A DNA stretch of 64,000 nucleotides from Lepus europaeus (taxonomy: Eukaryota; Chordata; Mammalia; Lagomorpha; Leporidae), in contig NC_084827.1 of assembly GCF_033115175.1 (NCBI RefSeq), positions 62,247,201 through 62,311,200 on the forward strand. Direction: 5' to 3'. Under the pieces are notes generated by a model. That model worked only from the letters and a program-made list of their open reading frames with translations. It did no database searches and was not told the DNA's origin. This document shows positions 10,900-23,099 of this stretch, in pieces (position 1 is the stretch's first letter; each line of letters opens with the position of its first letter). The translations under genes were made by a program, and so were the position numbers.

Positions 10900-12350
10900 T
10901 GCATGACCTTGACCTTGAAAGGGAAAATGCATTTCACACTTACCTTAGCTATGGGACACTTGATTCAATGCATGGATTTGGATAAGAGTAGCCGAGAACA
11001 CCCCTACACATACTCAGGAATGCCACATTTTTGCACCCGACACCGTGGCGACCTTGGTTATCCAACAAGAAGCCCCCACAGAGATCTTGAGCAGTAGGGC
11101 CCTGCCCCTCCCTGCCTCTGAGCCTATTTCCCGCACATACTGAGGTTCATTTTGTTCCCATTGTGACAACTGACCAACCCCTTCCCATGGCGTTTCTCCA
11201 ACCTCTGTCCAGGATAAACATCAGCTACCGCTCTCAGCCCGGAGCTGTCTGCATCTGCCCCCCCCCCCCCACCCCGCACCCAGCATGCAGCCAAGGTGGT
11301 CTTGGCCACCCCCACTCTGATGCCCTTGACCTGGAGCCTGTGATCCCCTTTCGCTAACATCAGCAACACTGGCATGACAATGCAGAGAACACAAGGGAAA
11401 AGGCAAAGAGATCGAGGGACAGGGTAGAGAACCCAGGGCTCCACGCCCATCACGGCTTCTGTACCTCGATGGCTGAGGCGCCGTCCCGCCTCCTCGGGCG
11501 CTTCCTTCCCTGGACGCTGCCAGCGACTTCTCGGAGACGGGAGAGCAGCTGCCCCGCCCGCTTGGCACGCCACGTAGCGGACCGGGCAGCGGCTGTGAGT
11601 GTCTGGCCACCACGGAGTCACAGAGCCCTGTAGCCTCTGGTCTCCCTGGGCACAAGGCTTGGCTGGATGTCCAGATCTGGAGGGCGAGGCCGGAGGCACC
11701 TCAGGGTCAGGCGAGGATGGAGGAAGCCAGGGCAGGAAAGGGCGGCCTCCCTGGGGAGCCAGGCCGCTAGAACAAAAGAAACCACAGCTGCCTTCTGACT
11801 TCAGACAGCCCCACAAGCATTTGCTGAAGTCCCCTGCTCAGGAGCCCCCCACTCCGAAAGCCCACTATGCACAGCCACGTGTGATCCCCAAGTTGAGCCC
11901 TACAGCGCTCGTCGGAAGAGATTCTGCAAGGGACCACTTGACTAAGCCGTGAACAGGTGCCTCCTGGCCAATGAGTGCGCTCCCCTCAGCTTTATCTACA
12001 TGATTTTAAAGGATTGCTTTATCACCTTCGACTATAAAACTTTCGTTGTATTGGGAAATGCCCAGAAGTAGAAAGAAGTATCGCCTTGAGATTCTCCACC
12101 TGAGGTCGGTGTGTGTTAATTTTTTCACCCAACCGTGGTCATTGGTATTTGCAATGTTACACCTGTTTCTTTGTGTAGCAGTGGCAGGTGTTTGCCACCG
12201 TCTCAGTGCTGTCCTGGTATCACAGCCAGAGAGTCCCCACGTGCACGGGCACTGTCCAGGAGCTCCCATATTTTGTACCATTTAGGAGGAAGGAGCACTG
12301 GGGCTTATGTAAATTAGGTATGTAAAATCCAACTTCTGTAACTGATTTGT
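10900..12350. other. Intergenic, no gene recognised
   Basis: Mostly single-copy, with a moderately CpG-rich patch at 11.46-11.60 kb. Nothing coding was identified. Confidence 0.5.
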
Positions 12351-12356
12351 GCCCTT

Positions 12357-12666
12357 TTTAAAATTTATTCATTTATTTGTTTGAAAGGCAGAATGACAGA
12401 GATCTCCCATCCACTGGCTCACTTCCCAAATGGCTGCAGTGGCCAGGGCTGAGCCAGGCTGAAACAGGGAGCCAGGAACTCCATCTGGGTCTCCCACATG
12501 AGTAGCAGGTGCCCAAGTACTTCACCCATTCTCTGCTGCTTTCCTAGACACATTAGCAGGGAGCTGGATCCGAAGCAGAGCAGCCAGGACTCAACCCGGT
12601 GCTCCAATATGGAATGCCAGTGACACAGCAGTGGCCTAACCTGCTGTGCCACCACCCTGGCCCTGG
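12357..12666 (-). mobile_element. CSINE, antisense
   Basis: AATTTATTCATTTATTTG tail to GTGCCACCACCCTGGCCC 5' end. Confidence 0.9.
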
Positions 12667-13151
12667 TTCACAATACTTGCCCCTCGAGGATGGGACTGTT
12701 TATGGTTATATGACACAGCACCCTACAGAGGGCTGGCTAGGTATACAACAGAGCCACGGATACTGCGGGGCCAGTGATACGACACTGCATGGCCATCTTG
12801 TTTAAAATACCCTGCCTGCCTGTTGTAAATACGCTATGTACCAGAATGCAAACTCTCCAGAAACCCTTCCCCGCCCTATCTCTGGATGGAGAACAGGGCT
12901 CCACTCAGAGCAGTTGCTCAGTAAATATTTGTTCAAGGCACCTCATTTTAAATGTGCTTTGTAAGGTTTCCTCGTGCGGAGCTCATGTGCTCTATAGCAG
13001 GTTCTAGCAGGTTCTTCCTCACAGCTAATTCTGAAAGGTGTGAGAAACACATTGTGTCCTTTACCTTCTAGAAGTTGTCCCATTCCTTTTTCTCTAAGTT
13101 CTGGGCTGTAAGTGTTCCAATGATACGGCAGCTTAACCGGCATACTATTCT

Positions 13152-13492
13152 TTAAAAAAAAAAGATTTATTAATTTATTTATTTGAAAGTCAGAGTTACA
13201 CAGAAAGAAGAATAGGCAGAGAGAGAGAGGTCTTCTGTCCACTGGTTCACTCCTCAATTGGCTGCAACTGCCAGAGCTGAGCCATTCTGAAGCCAGGATC
13301 CAGGATCTTCTTGGAGGTCTCCCACGCGGGTGCAGGGGCCCAAAGGACTTGGGCCATCTTCTACTGCTTTCCCAGGCCATAGCAGAGAGCTGGATCGGAA
13401 GTGGAGAAGCTGAGATTCAAACCAGTGCCCATATGGGATGCCAGCACTGCAGGCGGCGGCTGTTACCTGCTATGCCACAGCGCCGGCCCCAT
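13152..13492 (-). mobile_element. CSINE, antisense
   Basis: AAGATTTATTAATTTATTTA tail to GCCACAGCGCCGGCCCC 5' end. Confidence 0.93.
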
Positions 13493-14019
13493 GGCATGCT
13501 ATTCTTTGAAAATGTCCGATTGCATGAGCTACTATGGACTCGGACAGATTGTGAACAGTGTGAAAGGCACTGGGTGATTATTCATGCCTCATTGACAAGG
13601 GACGTGTCCCGGAAGAGGAAGGCACCTGGGGCTTTCCAGAAGCAGGTGAATAGGAAGTCATGGTAAAGGAGGAACAGGGCTCCTGCCTGCAGGCAGGAAG
13701 TGGCCCCCTGCAGCTGGCGGTCTCCTGGAACATAAAGGGGTGGTGCCATGGTTTAAACATGGCTCATCCTCGCCAACACTCAGGTGCACATGGAGTTGCC
13801 AATGTCACAGCATTGCGAGGTGGTGAGGGCAGGTGTTCACGCAGGTCCCATGAGCGTGGGTGAGTTCCCATGAGCGCAAGCAGTTATAGTCTGCCCTCGT
13901 TGTTCCCCTCCCTCTCTTGGGACTCGCCCACTGGCCCTTTCTGCCAGGAGCCACCCACACACTGGCACCAAAGCTTTGGACTTCTCCACATTCAGAACTG
14001 GAAGCCAAATAACCTCTAG

Positions 14020-14021
<2 letters not shown>

Positions 14022-14052
<31 letters not shown>

Positions 14053-14387
14053 GACAGGCAGAGTTAGACTGTGAGAGAGAGAGACAGAGAGAAAGGTCTT
14101 CCTTCCGTTGGTTCACCCCCCTAATGGCCGTTATGGCCGGCACACTGCGCCAATCCTTGTACGGGTGGACTAAGACCCAGCAAGGAGCCAGGTGCCTCCT
14201 CCTGGTCCCCCATGCGGGTGCAGGGCCCAAGGACTTGGGCCATCCTCCACTGCACTCTCGAGCCACAGCAGAGAGCTGGACTGGAATAGGAGCAACCGAG
14301 GCAGAACCGGCACCCCGACCGGGGCTAAACCTGGTGTGCCGGCGCCGCAGGCGGAGGATTAGCCAAGTGAGCTGCGGCACCAGCCAT
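14022..14387 (-). mobile_element. Young CSINE subfamily copy, antisense, with target duplication
   Basis: Pure T run (poly-A tail in reverse) followed by GGACAGGCAGAGTTAGACTG. Flanked by 16-base direct repeats AATAACCTCTAGTCTT at 14008-14023 and 14388-14403, marking a fairly recent insertion. Confidence 0.95.
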
Positions 14388-14737
14388 AATAACCTCTAGT
14401 CTTAAGAAGTGACCTAGTCCCCAGGGATTCTGGGTCTAGCGGCAGGAGCTGGGCTAAGACAGGTGGGGGCCCCCTTTCCACCATCACTGCATTCTAGAAC
14501 CACAGAACTCACGTACAGCTCAGCCCACCCACTCCAGTAGGTGATCTGTTGTCCCCGAACAACCCAGAGACCACCCTAAGCCTCCTGTATCGGTGACACC
14601 AGGTCTAAGAAACGGGTCTCAGGTGTGCCCTGTACAACCAGGGGTGCCTGTGTCTCCTGAAAGGTAGGGGCAAAGTCAGCGAGTCTAAGGACCCGCAGGT
14701 CAGACAATTGAAAGGGGGAAAGGAGGGAACCTTGTAA

Positions 14738-15045
14738 TTTATTTTTTAAAGACTTATTTGTTTGAAAAATCAGAGTTACAGAGAGAAAGAGAGAGATCTT
14801 CCATCTGCTGATTCACTCCCCAGATGGCCACACAGCCAGGGCTGAGCCAGGGTGAAGCCAGGAGCCAGGAGCTTCATCCAGGTCTCCCGTATGGGTGCAG
14901 GGGCCCAAGGACTTGGACCATCTTCCATTGCTTTCCCCTGGTGCATTAGTAGGGAGCTGGATCAGAGGTGGTGCAGCTGGGAGTTGAATCAGTGCCAGTG
15001 TGGCAGGTAGCAGCTTTAACCACTGTGCCACAGTGCCAGCCCCAA
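14738..15045 (-). mobile_element. CSINE, antisense
   Basis: TTATTTGTTTGAAAAATCAG tail to GTGCCACAGTGCCAGCCCC 5' end. Confidence 0.9.
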
Positions 15046-15105
15046 CCTGTGATTTAAACAGGCAATACTCGTACAACAGATTGTGTCCAGGTAAAAAGTC
15101 CATGG

Positions 15106-15440
15106 CCGGCACCGTGGCTCACTTGGCTAATCCTCCACCTGCAGCGCCGGCACCCCGGGTTCTAGTCCCGGTTGGGGTGCCGGATTCTGTCCCGGTTGCT
15201 CCTCTTCCAGTCCAGCTCTCTGCTGTGGCCTGAGAGGGCAGTGGAGGATGGCCCAAGTGCTTGGGCCCTGCACCCGCATGGGAGACCAGGAGGAAGCACC
15301 TGGCTCCTGGCTTCCAACTGGCACAGCGCGCCAGCTGTAGCAGCCATTTGGGGAGTGAACCAACGGAAAGAAGACCTTTCTCTCTGTCTCTCTCTCTCAC
15401 AGTCTAACTCTGCCTGTCAAAAAAAAAAAAAAAAAAAAAA
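15106..15440 (+). mobile_element. Young CSINE subfamily copy with target duplication
   Basis: CCGGCACCGTGGCTCACTTG start and a pure A tail. Direct repeats AAAAAGTCCATGGC at 15093-15106 and 15436-15449. Confidence 0.95.
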
Positions 15441-15929
15441 GTCCATGGCTGAACCCTGAAAGTGCCCTGTGCGGGGATTCCACGAAGCAGGGTAGGAAGG
15501 TCTTCAGGCAGCAGGTGCACCGAGTTTCTCTAGGATCCCAAGCCTGCCGTCAGGGGTCGTGGTGGCATTGTCACAGTCCTGTTTTCCACCCACGCTCCAG
15601 GGAGAAATGCAGAGCAAGGAGGCTCTGCTGTGGTGCTGAGTCCTTCAAAGCTAATCGCTGGGCTTCTGCTGACCCCTGGAGGCAAGGAGCAGACAAGCTG
15701 GGGTCACTGCGGGGGAACCTGGTGGAAGGGTCAGCCTTTGTTCTTGGTGATGCCAAGTCAGGCAGGAGGGAGAACAAGTGGAAATGGTTGTTTACATAAC
15801 CACAATTCCAACCAGAACTTGCAGGAGACTGGAAGAATTTTAAAAGCTGGTGACAACTGACAATATGAACGAGGTAGCATGGTCCAGTCCAGTTTGTTGG
15901 AAGGTATTAAAATCTGCCTTAGGAGCCAG

Positions 15930-16275
15930 CACTGGGGCCGGCACTGTGGTGTAGTGGGTAAAGCCGCTGCCTGCAGTGCCCGCATCCCATGGGGCACTGG
16001 TTCGAATCCTGGCTGTTCCACTTCTGACCCAACTTTCTGGTATTGCCTGGGAAAGCAGCAGAAGATTGCTCAAGTGCTTGGGCTCCTGCACCCACATGGG
16101 AGACCTGGAAGAAGCTCCTGGCTCCTGGCTTTCAACCTGGCCTAGCTCTGGCCATTGTGGCCATTTGGGGAGTGAAACAGTGGATGGAAGATTTCTCTGT
16201 GTGTGTGTGTGTGTGTGTGTCTCTCTCTCTGTAGCTCCACTTTTCAAATAAATAAATAAATCTTAAAAAATAAAA
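15930..16275 (+). mobile_element. CSINE with (GT)n tract
   Basis: GGCCGGCACTGTGGTGTAGT start. The tail contains a GT microsatellite at 16198-16220 and AAATAAATAAATAAATC. Confidence 0.95.
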
Positions 16276-16277
16276 AG

Positions 16278-16593
16278 AGCAGATAGGCTCACTAGGATAA
16301 TTCTCCACCTGCGGTGCCGGCACCCCAGGTTCTAGTCCTAGTCAGGGCGCCAGATTCTGTCCTGGTTGCTCCTCTTCCAGTCCAGCTCTCTGCTGTGCCC
16401 TTGGAAGGCAGTGGAGGATGGCCCTGCACCCACATAGGAGACCGAGAGGAAGCACCTGGCTCCTGGCTTCGGATTGGCGCTGCGTGCCGGCCACAGCAGC
16501 CATATGAGGGATGAACAAACAGAAGGAAGACCTTTCTCTCTGTCTCTCTCTCTCTCTCACTAACTCTGCCTGTCAAGAAAAAAAAAAAAAAAG
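16278..16593 (+). mobile_element. Young-type CSINE directly behind the previous copy
   Basis: AGATAGGCTCACTAGG start (5' end truncated), GCCGGCACCCCAGG and a pure A tail. It is head-to-tail with the copy at 15930. Confidence 0.93.
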
Positions 16594-16917
16594 AATCTTA
16601 GTCCTTTCCTAAATGAGAAGTGTTGTTTTCCTAAATAAAGACACAGTAACAGCAACATAAGCCATGGAAGCTATTCCGGTAAGATACAGCATCTCTGCTG
16701 TGTAGGCAGGTCAATAACAGAATGAATGATCCCTCATTTGTACATCAAGACAATAATCTGTAACCAAGTAACCAAACCCATCAAACTGTGAAAACTCTGC
16801 TAGCTTTTAACTTTGCAATGCAAGCACTATAAGGCCAGGCAGATAAAAACCATTTCAAATTTTGTCTTTTGTTGTACTCTTTCATAGTCTGGAACATACC
16901 AATAACACTGGAAAGTT

Positions 16918-16959
16918 TTACAAGACAGAGAGTAAGAGAGAGACGGAGACAGAGAGAGA

Positions 16960-16991
<32 letters not shown>

Positions 16992-17168
16992 ATCTCCCAT
17001 TCACTCCCATTCACTCCCTTAATGCCCACGACAGCCAAGGACTGGACCAGGCTGAAGCCAGGAGCTAAGAACCTGGTCCAGGTCCCCCACGGGTGTGGCA
17101 GGAATCCACCTCCCTGGGCCATCAGGGCTGCCTGCCAGGATCTGTATCAGTTGGAGCCAGGAGCCGGA
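16918..17168 (-). mobile_element. CSINE, antisense, partial
   Basis: (GA)n stretch at 16960-16991, then AGGCTGAAGCCAGGAGC, losing similarity after CCAGGATCTGTATCAG. Its 5' end is missing. Confidence 0.75.
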
Positions 17169-17582
17169 GCGAATATTGTGTGTGTACTGAGCCCTGGGAC
17201 TCTGATAAGGAAGCTAAGCACCCACCCCAAAACTGACACTTCAGATCAATATCGGTCAAAACTAATTTCACAATATTACTAAGATGTTATCCCCACGAAA
17301 GGTGCTCGCGGTTGCTATCAGCAAATGAAGCAATGATAAACATGTAAAGTTGTAGCGCACATCTATAAGGCTGCGGGAAAGATCATCGGCCGTATTCCCA
17401 TGGCTGACCGAGTTTTGCGGAGTTCAGTGGGGGTGATTCCTCCTCTCCACCAACCAAAGCCCCATGTCTGGTCCAGGTCATCTTCCCAGCACCCTCAGAT
17501 GCAGACCGTGCCACTGTGGCTTGCTACAGCAAGTCTTCTTATCTACCTTTCACCCAAAAACCTAACTTTCTGTTGTAATGCT

Positions 17583-17890
17583 TTTTTCTTTTGTTTATTT
17601 GAAAGGTAGAGATACAGAGAGAGAGGGAGACACACACACACACACACAGTGAAAGAGAGAGAGAGAGAAAGATCTTCCATCCACTGGTTCACTCCTCAAA
17701 TGGCCACAAACGTCAGGTCAGGCCAGGCCGAAACCAGGAGTCAGGAGCCTCCTCCAGGTCTAACCCCCCACCATGGGTGCAGGGGCCTAAGCACTTGGGC
17801 CACCTTCTGCTGCTTTCCCAGGCGCATTAGCAGGGAGCTGGATCGGAAGTGGAGCAGCCTGGACACCATCCGGTGCCCACGTGGAACATT
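17583..17890 (-). mobile_element. CSINE, antisense
   Basis: TTTATTTGAAAGGTAGAG tail with (CA)n, to CGGTGCCCACGTGG. The 5'-most part of the element is absent. Confidence 0.88.
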
Positions 17891-17939
17891 ACTTTTTTCC
17901 AGGAACTTTCCAAAGCCCCTTGAATTCCATGGGCCCATG

Positions 17940-18545
17940 CCTGGGGACCCCCAAAGCGAGAAGCCAGCCCCCGCCCACCTGGCCGGCCCCACTGGGTGCA
18001 CCTTGACCGGCCGGGCCAGGCCACTCTTGAGGACACAGAAAGCACCCCCCAGTCCACTGCGGAGGCAGCTGAGCTGCCGGGCCCGTTGCGCCTGGGACAA
18101 GCGGGATGAAACGCGGCAAAGTCAGCGCCCTCTGAAGGCCGCCTCCGCCTGAGCGGCCAGGCCCAGGGTAGCTTCACCACCAGCAGCCGGCGGTGCCTGT
18201 AGGCCCCGTGTCTCCGCGCGGTTTGTTTGGCAGCAGACCGCCCAGGAGGCAGGACGTCCAAGGGCCGTCCCCGGCAAACGCGGGACCTCGGCATGCCAGC
18301 CCACGCCGCAGCGGGCGTTGAGAACTCGGGAGAAGGTCTGCTCCTCGGTTTCCCCAACAGGCTTAGAGAAACAGCCCCGGGCCGGGGTAGGTGGCAGCAG
18401 TGCGGGCGACCGCGCACCCGACCACCAGCGCCCCCTGCTGGGAGACCCGCGCGCCTGCAGCCCGGACGCGCTTCTCCGATTCCCGTCCCCTGGGCTCCGT
18501 GGCCAAAGGCCGCGGGGTCTGCCGGCGTGGCCACAACCCAAAACG
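17940..18545. promoter_or_regulatory. CpG-rich block, possible CpG island
   Basis: CpG-dense sequence without SINEs between two AT-richer stretches. It contains a near-consensus CTCF site. No coding exon was recognised; the frames on both strands look compositional. Confidence 0.5.
18429..18442 (-). promoter_or_regulatory. CTCF-like binding site
   Basis: On the minus strand this reads CCAGCAGGGGGCGC, a match to the central CTCF consensus (CCASYAGRKGGCRS) at every position. It lies in CpG-rich intergenic DNA between the 6 kb island and SFT2D3, so an insulator role is plausible. Confidence 0.6.
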
Positions 18546-18654
18546 CCCCTGAAGGAAATCAGAATGTCAGGGGTCGCGTGCTCCTCTGCTGGGCACAGCT
18601 CTTACAGGCATCCGCAGCTGGGAACCTGCAGGAAGCCTTACCCCACATTCCTGT

Positions 18655-18860
18655 ATTTGCAACAGCTGCACTGTTGGTGCAAAAGCCACCAATCACACGT
18701 GGCTATTAGATGTGGAATCTATAGGAATTACACGTTATGTCATATGTAGCAATCTGCGCAAATTATGTTTTAAACGCAGTGATTATAAATAATAGATTGA
18801 TGAAAATGAAAAATTCAGTTCCTCAGTGGCACTGTGGCCAATGCTTCGTGTGGCCAGTGG
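18655..18860 (+). mobile_element. MER5-like hAT DNA transposon relic
   Basis: ACACGTGGCTATTAGATGTG and CCAGTGGCTACAGAA are the near-terminal phrases of MER5 elements (nonautonomous hAT-Charlie), one at each side. Confidence 0.5.
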
Positions 18861-19034
18861 CTACAGAAATGGCCTGTGCCGTGGCTGAGGCCACTGTGCA
18901 GGTGGAATCTCAGCAGCCTGCAGCCCACGAGGAGCCGGCCCAAGGCTGCCCAGGAAGACTGCGTTGGGGGCTGGACAGCAGGGATGCACAGAAATGAGAC
19001 TTGAGAGATCATAAACACCTCATCAGCTTTTTCT

Positions 19035-19360
19035 TTCTTAAGATTTATTTATTTGACAGAATTACAGAGAGAGAGAGAGAGAGATGAAGAGATCTTCCAT
19101 TTGCTGGTTCACTCCCCAAATGGCTATAACAGCCAGGGGCTGGGCCGAGCCGAAGCCAGGAACCAGGAACCAGGAGCTTCTTCCACGTCTCCCATGTGCA
19201 TGCAGGGGTCCAATCACTTGAGTCATCTTCCATCGCTTTCCCAGGCTCATTAGCAGGGAGCTGGATTGAAAGTGAAGCAGCCGGGACACGAACCGGCGAC
19301 CATATGGCATGCCGACACCATAGAAGGCAGCTTTACCCACTACGCCACAGACAGGCCTCA
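19035..19360 (-). mobile_element. CSINE, antisense
   Basis: AAGATTTATTTATTTGACAG tail to ACGCCACAGACAGGCC 5' end. Confidence 0.9.
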
Positions 19361-19364
19361 GCAG

Positions 19365-20495
19365 CTTTTTCAAAGACTAACAGCAAACAAGGAAACTCCT
19401 CAGGGCATTGGTGATGGCACCAGTGTGTGAGTGTGAGGGATCGTGGTGCTCTGTGGGCCCCAAGGAGGGACCCAGGAGAGGCAGGGCCAGGGTGGAGGTT
19501 GCAGAAGGTGGAGGAGGGTCTCCCATTGCTGGGCCTGGAGGGAGCCTCACAGAGCGGAGACCCTAAGGGAGGGTCTGGAATACTGGCAGGGCAGGGGAGG
19601 GGGAGAGCATTTGGAATGGAATCTTTAGGAGGCTGGGTGCTATTGAAGAATGCTGGTGACAGATGGGACTCGAACTGTTTTATGAAGCTAAGGTGGGCAC
19701 CTACAGACCCACTACACTGAAGCATGGGAGATCTAGGTCAGCGAGCCCAAGGCCCAGGCCAGGTGCAGGAGACCGAAGCTGGCCAGGGTCGAGGCTATGC
19801 ATTGAATGTGTCCCCCTCCCCCCAAAAAAGGGACGTGCTGGAAACAGTGTCCAGTGTAGCAGGACTTTTAGGAACTGGTAAATTCACAGGGGTTCTGCCC
19901 TCCCCAGGGGACTGACACTGGTTATACCAGGGCTGGAGGCTGCCAGTCCCACCCCCTTCTCTCAGGCAGCAACACCTGCCGGCCACTCAGAGACACGGCC
20001 CCTCCATCTTGGCCTTCCCGGCCTCCGAGCTGCAGAGCCGAACACACTTCTGTTATTTCTGAATTGCCCGCTGTGTGGGGAGCTGCTACAGCACTAGCAA
20101 GTGGGCTCAGCAGGCAAGGAAGGCGGGGCTCCCGAGGAAAGGGCCTGGGAAGCAGCCAGGGACTGACCGGCTCTGCCAGGAGGGGTCTTCCAGGGGTGGG
20201 AGAGGATCTGGTGAGTAGGGGAGGATCCAACATCTAAGGAGACCCCTGCCCAGGGATTTCCAGATGTAGAACCTTCCTTGGAGAGCTGGGATCAGGCCCT
20301 GCCTGGTGCGGCTGCCAGCAGCCGGCTCCCCACTGCTACGGAGAAAAAAAGCAGAACAGTTTCAGAACAAGGAAAAAAAAAACTTTTTTTTTTTTTTTTA
20401 AGTAAGGCTCTGCAAGGCCCTGCTTTGATTGTCTTGCGTCTCCAGCTCGGTTGCAGCTCAATCCGCAACCCCAGGCAGTGCTACAGGCAGCGGGC
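19365..20495. other. Intergenic, no gene recognised
   Basis: GC-rich single-copy sequence with possible LTR-like scraps at 19.80-19.92 kb. No exon was recognised. Confidence 0.45.
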
Positions 20496-20499
20496 ACCG

Positions 20500-20720
20500 A
20501 CGGTCCCCACCTCGCCACCTTTGACTTACTTTTGCGACTTCACGGGCGGTGCGACAGCCATGCACAAGTGCAGCAGAGACCAATCCTTGGAATGTCGAAC
20601 TTGGATCCTTCCGTGGTCCAGCCCAGGGAACCATTTGCAGGCGCGGGGGTGCGGGGCGCGGTGTGCGGTCGGGGAGGTGGCGCGTGCACGGGGGCGGTAC
20701 CCAGCGTAAAGGCAAGGGGC
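20500..20720. promoter_or_regulatory. Short CpG cluster
   Basis: GC-rich, CpG-containing stretch with several GCG repeats and no SINE. It may be a small regulatory element; no transcript evidence is visible. Confidence 0.3.
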
Positions 20721-20861
20721 ATCTGTCTGCTGTTTCCCCAGAGGCCGCTCTGAAGAGGGACTTTCAAGCACAGAACGAAGCGAACGCAGGCATTGGGGGG
20801 AGGATCGCGCCAAGTTCAGAAGGGCACCGGAAGCTCACAAGGTCAGCAATCAGCTGTCACA

Positions 20862-21128
20862 GGGCCAGCGCTGTGGCGCAGCAGGGTGAGCCACCACTGG
20901 CGAAGCTGACATCCCATATAGGCAGTCCTCGCTGCTCCACTGCGGAGTCAGCTCCCTGCTAATGCACCTGGGGGGTGGCACAAGTGCTTGGGCTCCAGCC
21001 ACTTAAGTGGGAGACCTCTGGCTTCAGCCCGGCCCAGACCTAGCTGTTGTGGCCACTTGGGGAGTAAATCAGAGGTTGGAAGCTCGCTCTCTCCCTGTCC
21101 CCTTTCAAATAAATAATTGTTTTTAAAA
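20862..21128 (+). mobile_element. CSINE with internal deletion
   Basis: GGGCCAGCGCTGTGGCGCAG start to CAAATAAATAATTG tail. Confidence 0.9.
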
Positions 21129-21189
21129 ATCATCTCAAGCTGGGCTCTGTTCTCGCCAGCTGTCCCGGGTGACCCTAGCTGGTGTGATG

Positions 21190-21560
21190 AGGTGACAAAT
21201 TGACTTCTCCACATCCATTCTTATTTTCCCATGAATCTGACCGCTCCGGGCACCTCATCAAAGAGGACTCATACCTCCTTGGACTTTTTTTCACGTGTGA
21301 CTTAGCTTATGCCACTTAGCCTAATGCCCTCAAGGTCCATCCATGTTGTAGCGTGTCTCGGAATTTTCAAGGCTGAATAAACTCCACCGTGTATCTGTGT
21401 CACATTATACGTAGTCATCTGTCAGTGGACCCCGGGTTCCTTTCACCTGTGACTGTTGTGAATAGTGCTGTGACGAACATGGGTATACCAATGTCTCCTT
21501 GGGACCCTCCTCTCAATTCTTTTGGGTACTTGGTCACATGGAAATTCTATTTTAAAAAAA
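21190..21560 (-). mobile_element. Old LINE-1 3' part, antisense
   Basis: Contains the reverse form of L1M 3' phrases (GGCTGAATAA, TGTGAATAGTGCTGTGACGA). A SINE at 21566 interrupts it. Confidence 0.6.
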
Positions 21561-21565
21561 TTGAG

Positions 21566-21908
21566 GGGGCCGGCGCTGTGGCATAGCAGATAAAGCCGCC
21601 GCCTGCAGTGCTGGCATCCCAAATGGGCACCAGTTTGAGTCCTGGCTGCTCCACTTCCGATCCCGCTCTCTGCTATAGCCTGCAAAAGCAGTGGAGGATG
21701 GCCCAGGTCCTTGGGCCCCTGCACCCTTGTGGGAGACCCGGAAGAAGCTCCTGGCTCCTGGCTCCTGGCTTTGGATTGGTGCAGTTGTGACCACTGTGGC
21801 CAATTGGGGAGTGAACCAGCGGTTGGAAGACCTCTCTCTCACTCTCTCTGCGTCTCCTTCTCTGTGTAACTCTTTCAAATAAATAAATCTTTAAAAAAAA
21901 AAAAAAAA
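21566..21908 (+). mobile_element. CSINE inserted in antisense LINE-1
   Basis: GGGGGCCGGCGCTGTGGCAT start, full length, CAAATAAATAAATCTTT plus A tail. Confidence 0.95.
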
Positions 21909-21927
21909 AACGAGGAGGAACAGCAAA

Positions 21928-22145
21928 CCCACCTGCTGGTTCCCTCCCCAAATGCCCCACAGCAGTGGGGCTAAGCCAGGAGGTAGAACTCCATCCAAGT
22001 CTTCGATGTGGGTGGCAGGAACCCAGTTATCTGAGCCATCACTTGCTGACAGGAAGCTGGAGTTAGGAGTTGGAGTCAGGAATTGACCACAAGCAGTCCA
22101 GTGTGGGACACAAAGTCTTAACTGCTAGGCCAAAAGCCTGCGCCC
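21928..22145 (-). mobile_element. CSINE, antisense, tail lost
   Basis: Body from CACCTGCTGGTTCCCTCCCC to GCCTGCGCCCCTAC. It lies against the tail of the previous copy. Confidence 0.75.
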
Positions 22146-22149
22146 CTAC

Positions 22150-22300
22150 TTGTTACCCTATTTTATACACTGCTTCCAGTGCACCATTTTACATCCCCAC
22201 CATCGGCGCACAAGGGTTCCAATTTCTGCACAACCTGCCAGCATTTGTTATTCCCTAGGTAATCTGTTTGTTGACTGCAGCCATCCTGATGGTTTAGCTC
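22150..22300 (-). mobile_element. Continuation of antisense LINE-1 relic
   Basis: After two SINEs, the sequence resumes L1M-like antisense text (CAGTGCACCATTTTACATCC and CACAACCTGCCAGCATTTG). Confidence 0.55.
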
Positions 22301-22759
22301 ATGGTAAGTGATTCGGATGGTCATTATAACCATCAAGTGAGGTCAGAGAAGGTGTTTTCCAAAAGAATTCTATGTCAGGATCCGACCAGAAAAGCACAAA
22401 GCATTAAAAAAGAATTCAATGGGGGGAAGGGGGGTAATCAGTTATACATATAATGGTCAAGGCTAAGCGGCTGACAGAAAAAGCCATTAACACTGCAACT
22501 CCCTCAAGTAGCAGATGGACACCTGAGTGCTGTTCCCTGCCTAAGGCTGGGGCCAGCAGGGGAGGCGTGGAGGACCAAGGACAACACCCTGGCTTCTCAG
22601 CAGCGCCTCCCACTGGCGGAACCTGGTTGGAGGCCAGGGGACAGAGGAGTATGGAAACTCCATCTGGGGCCAGCAGAGACCTCACTTCTAGTAGAGGGAA
22701 GGGAAGGACTTCTCTGAGGCCAAAGATCTCAAGTGAACTGCTGTGAAACCTGACTTGTG

Positions 22760-23072
22760 GGGCCAGTGCTGTGGCGTAGCGGGTTAAGCCACTACCTGAG
22801 ACACTGGCATCCCAAACGGGCACCGGTTCGTGTCCCATCTACTCCACTTCCCATCCAGCTCCCTGCTAATGGCCTGGGAAAGCAGCAGCAGTTGGCCCAA
22901 GTGCTTGGACCCCTGCACTCCCATAGCAGAGCCTGAAGAAGCTTCTGGCTTCAGTACGGCCCAGAGCTGACTGTTTCAGCCATTTGGGGAGTGAACTGGC
23001 AAATGGAAGATCGATCTCTGCCTCTCCTTCTCTCTCTTTCAGATAAGTAAATCTTTAAAAAAAAAAAAAAAA
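22760..23072 (+). mobile_element. CSINE
   Basis: GGGGCCAGTGCTGTGGCGTA start to AGATAAGTAAATC plus A tail. Confidence 0.93.
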
Positions 23073-23099
23073 GCCGTTTATTACATTCAGCAAAACAGA

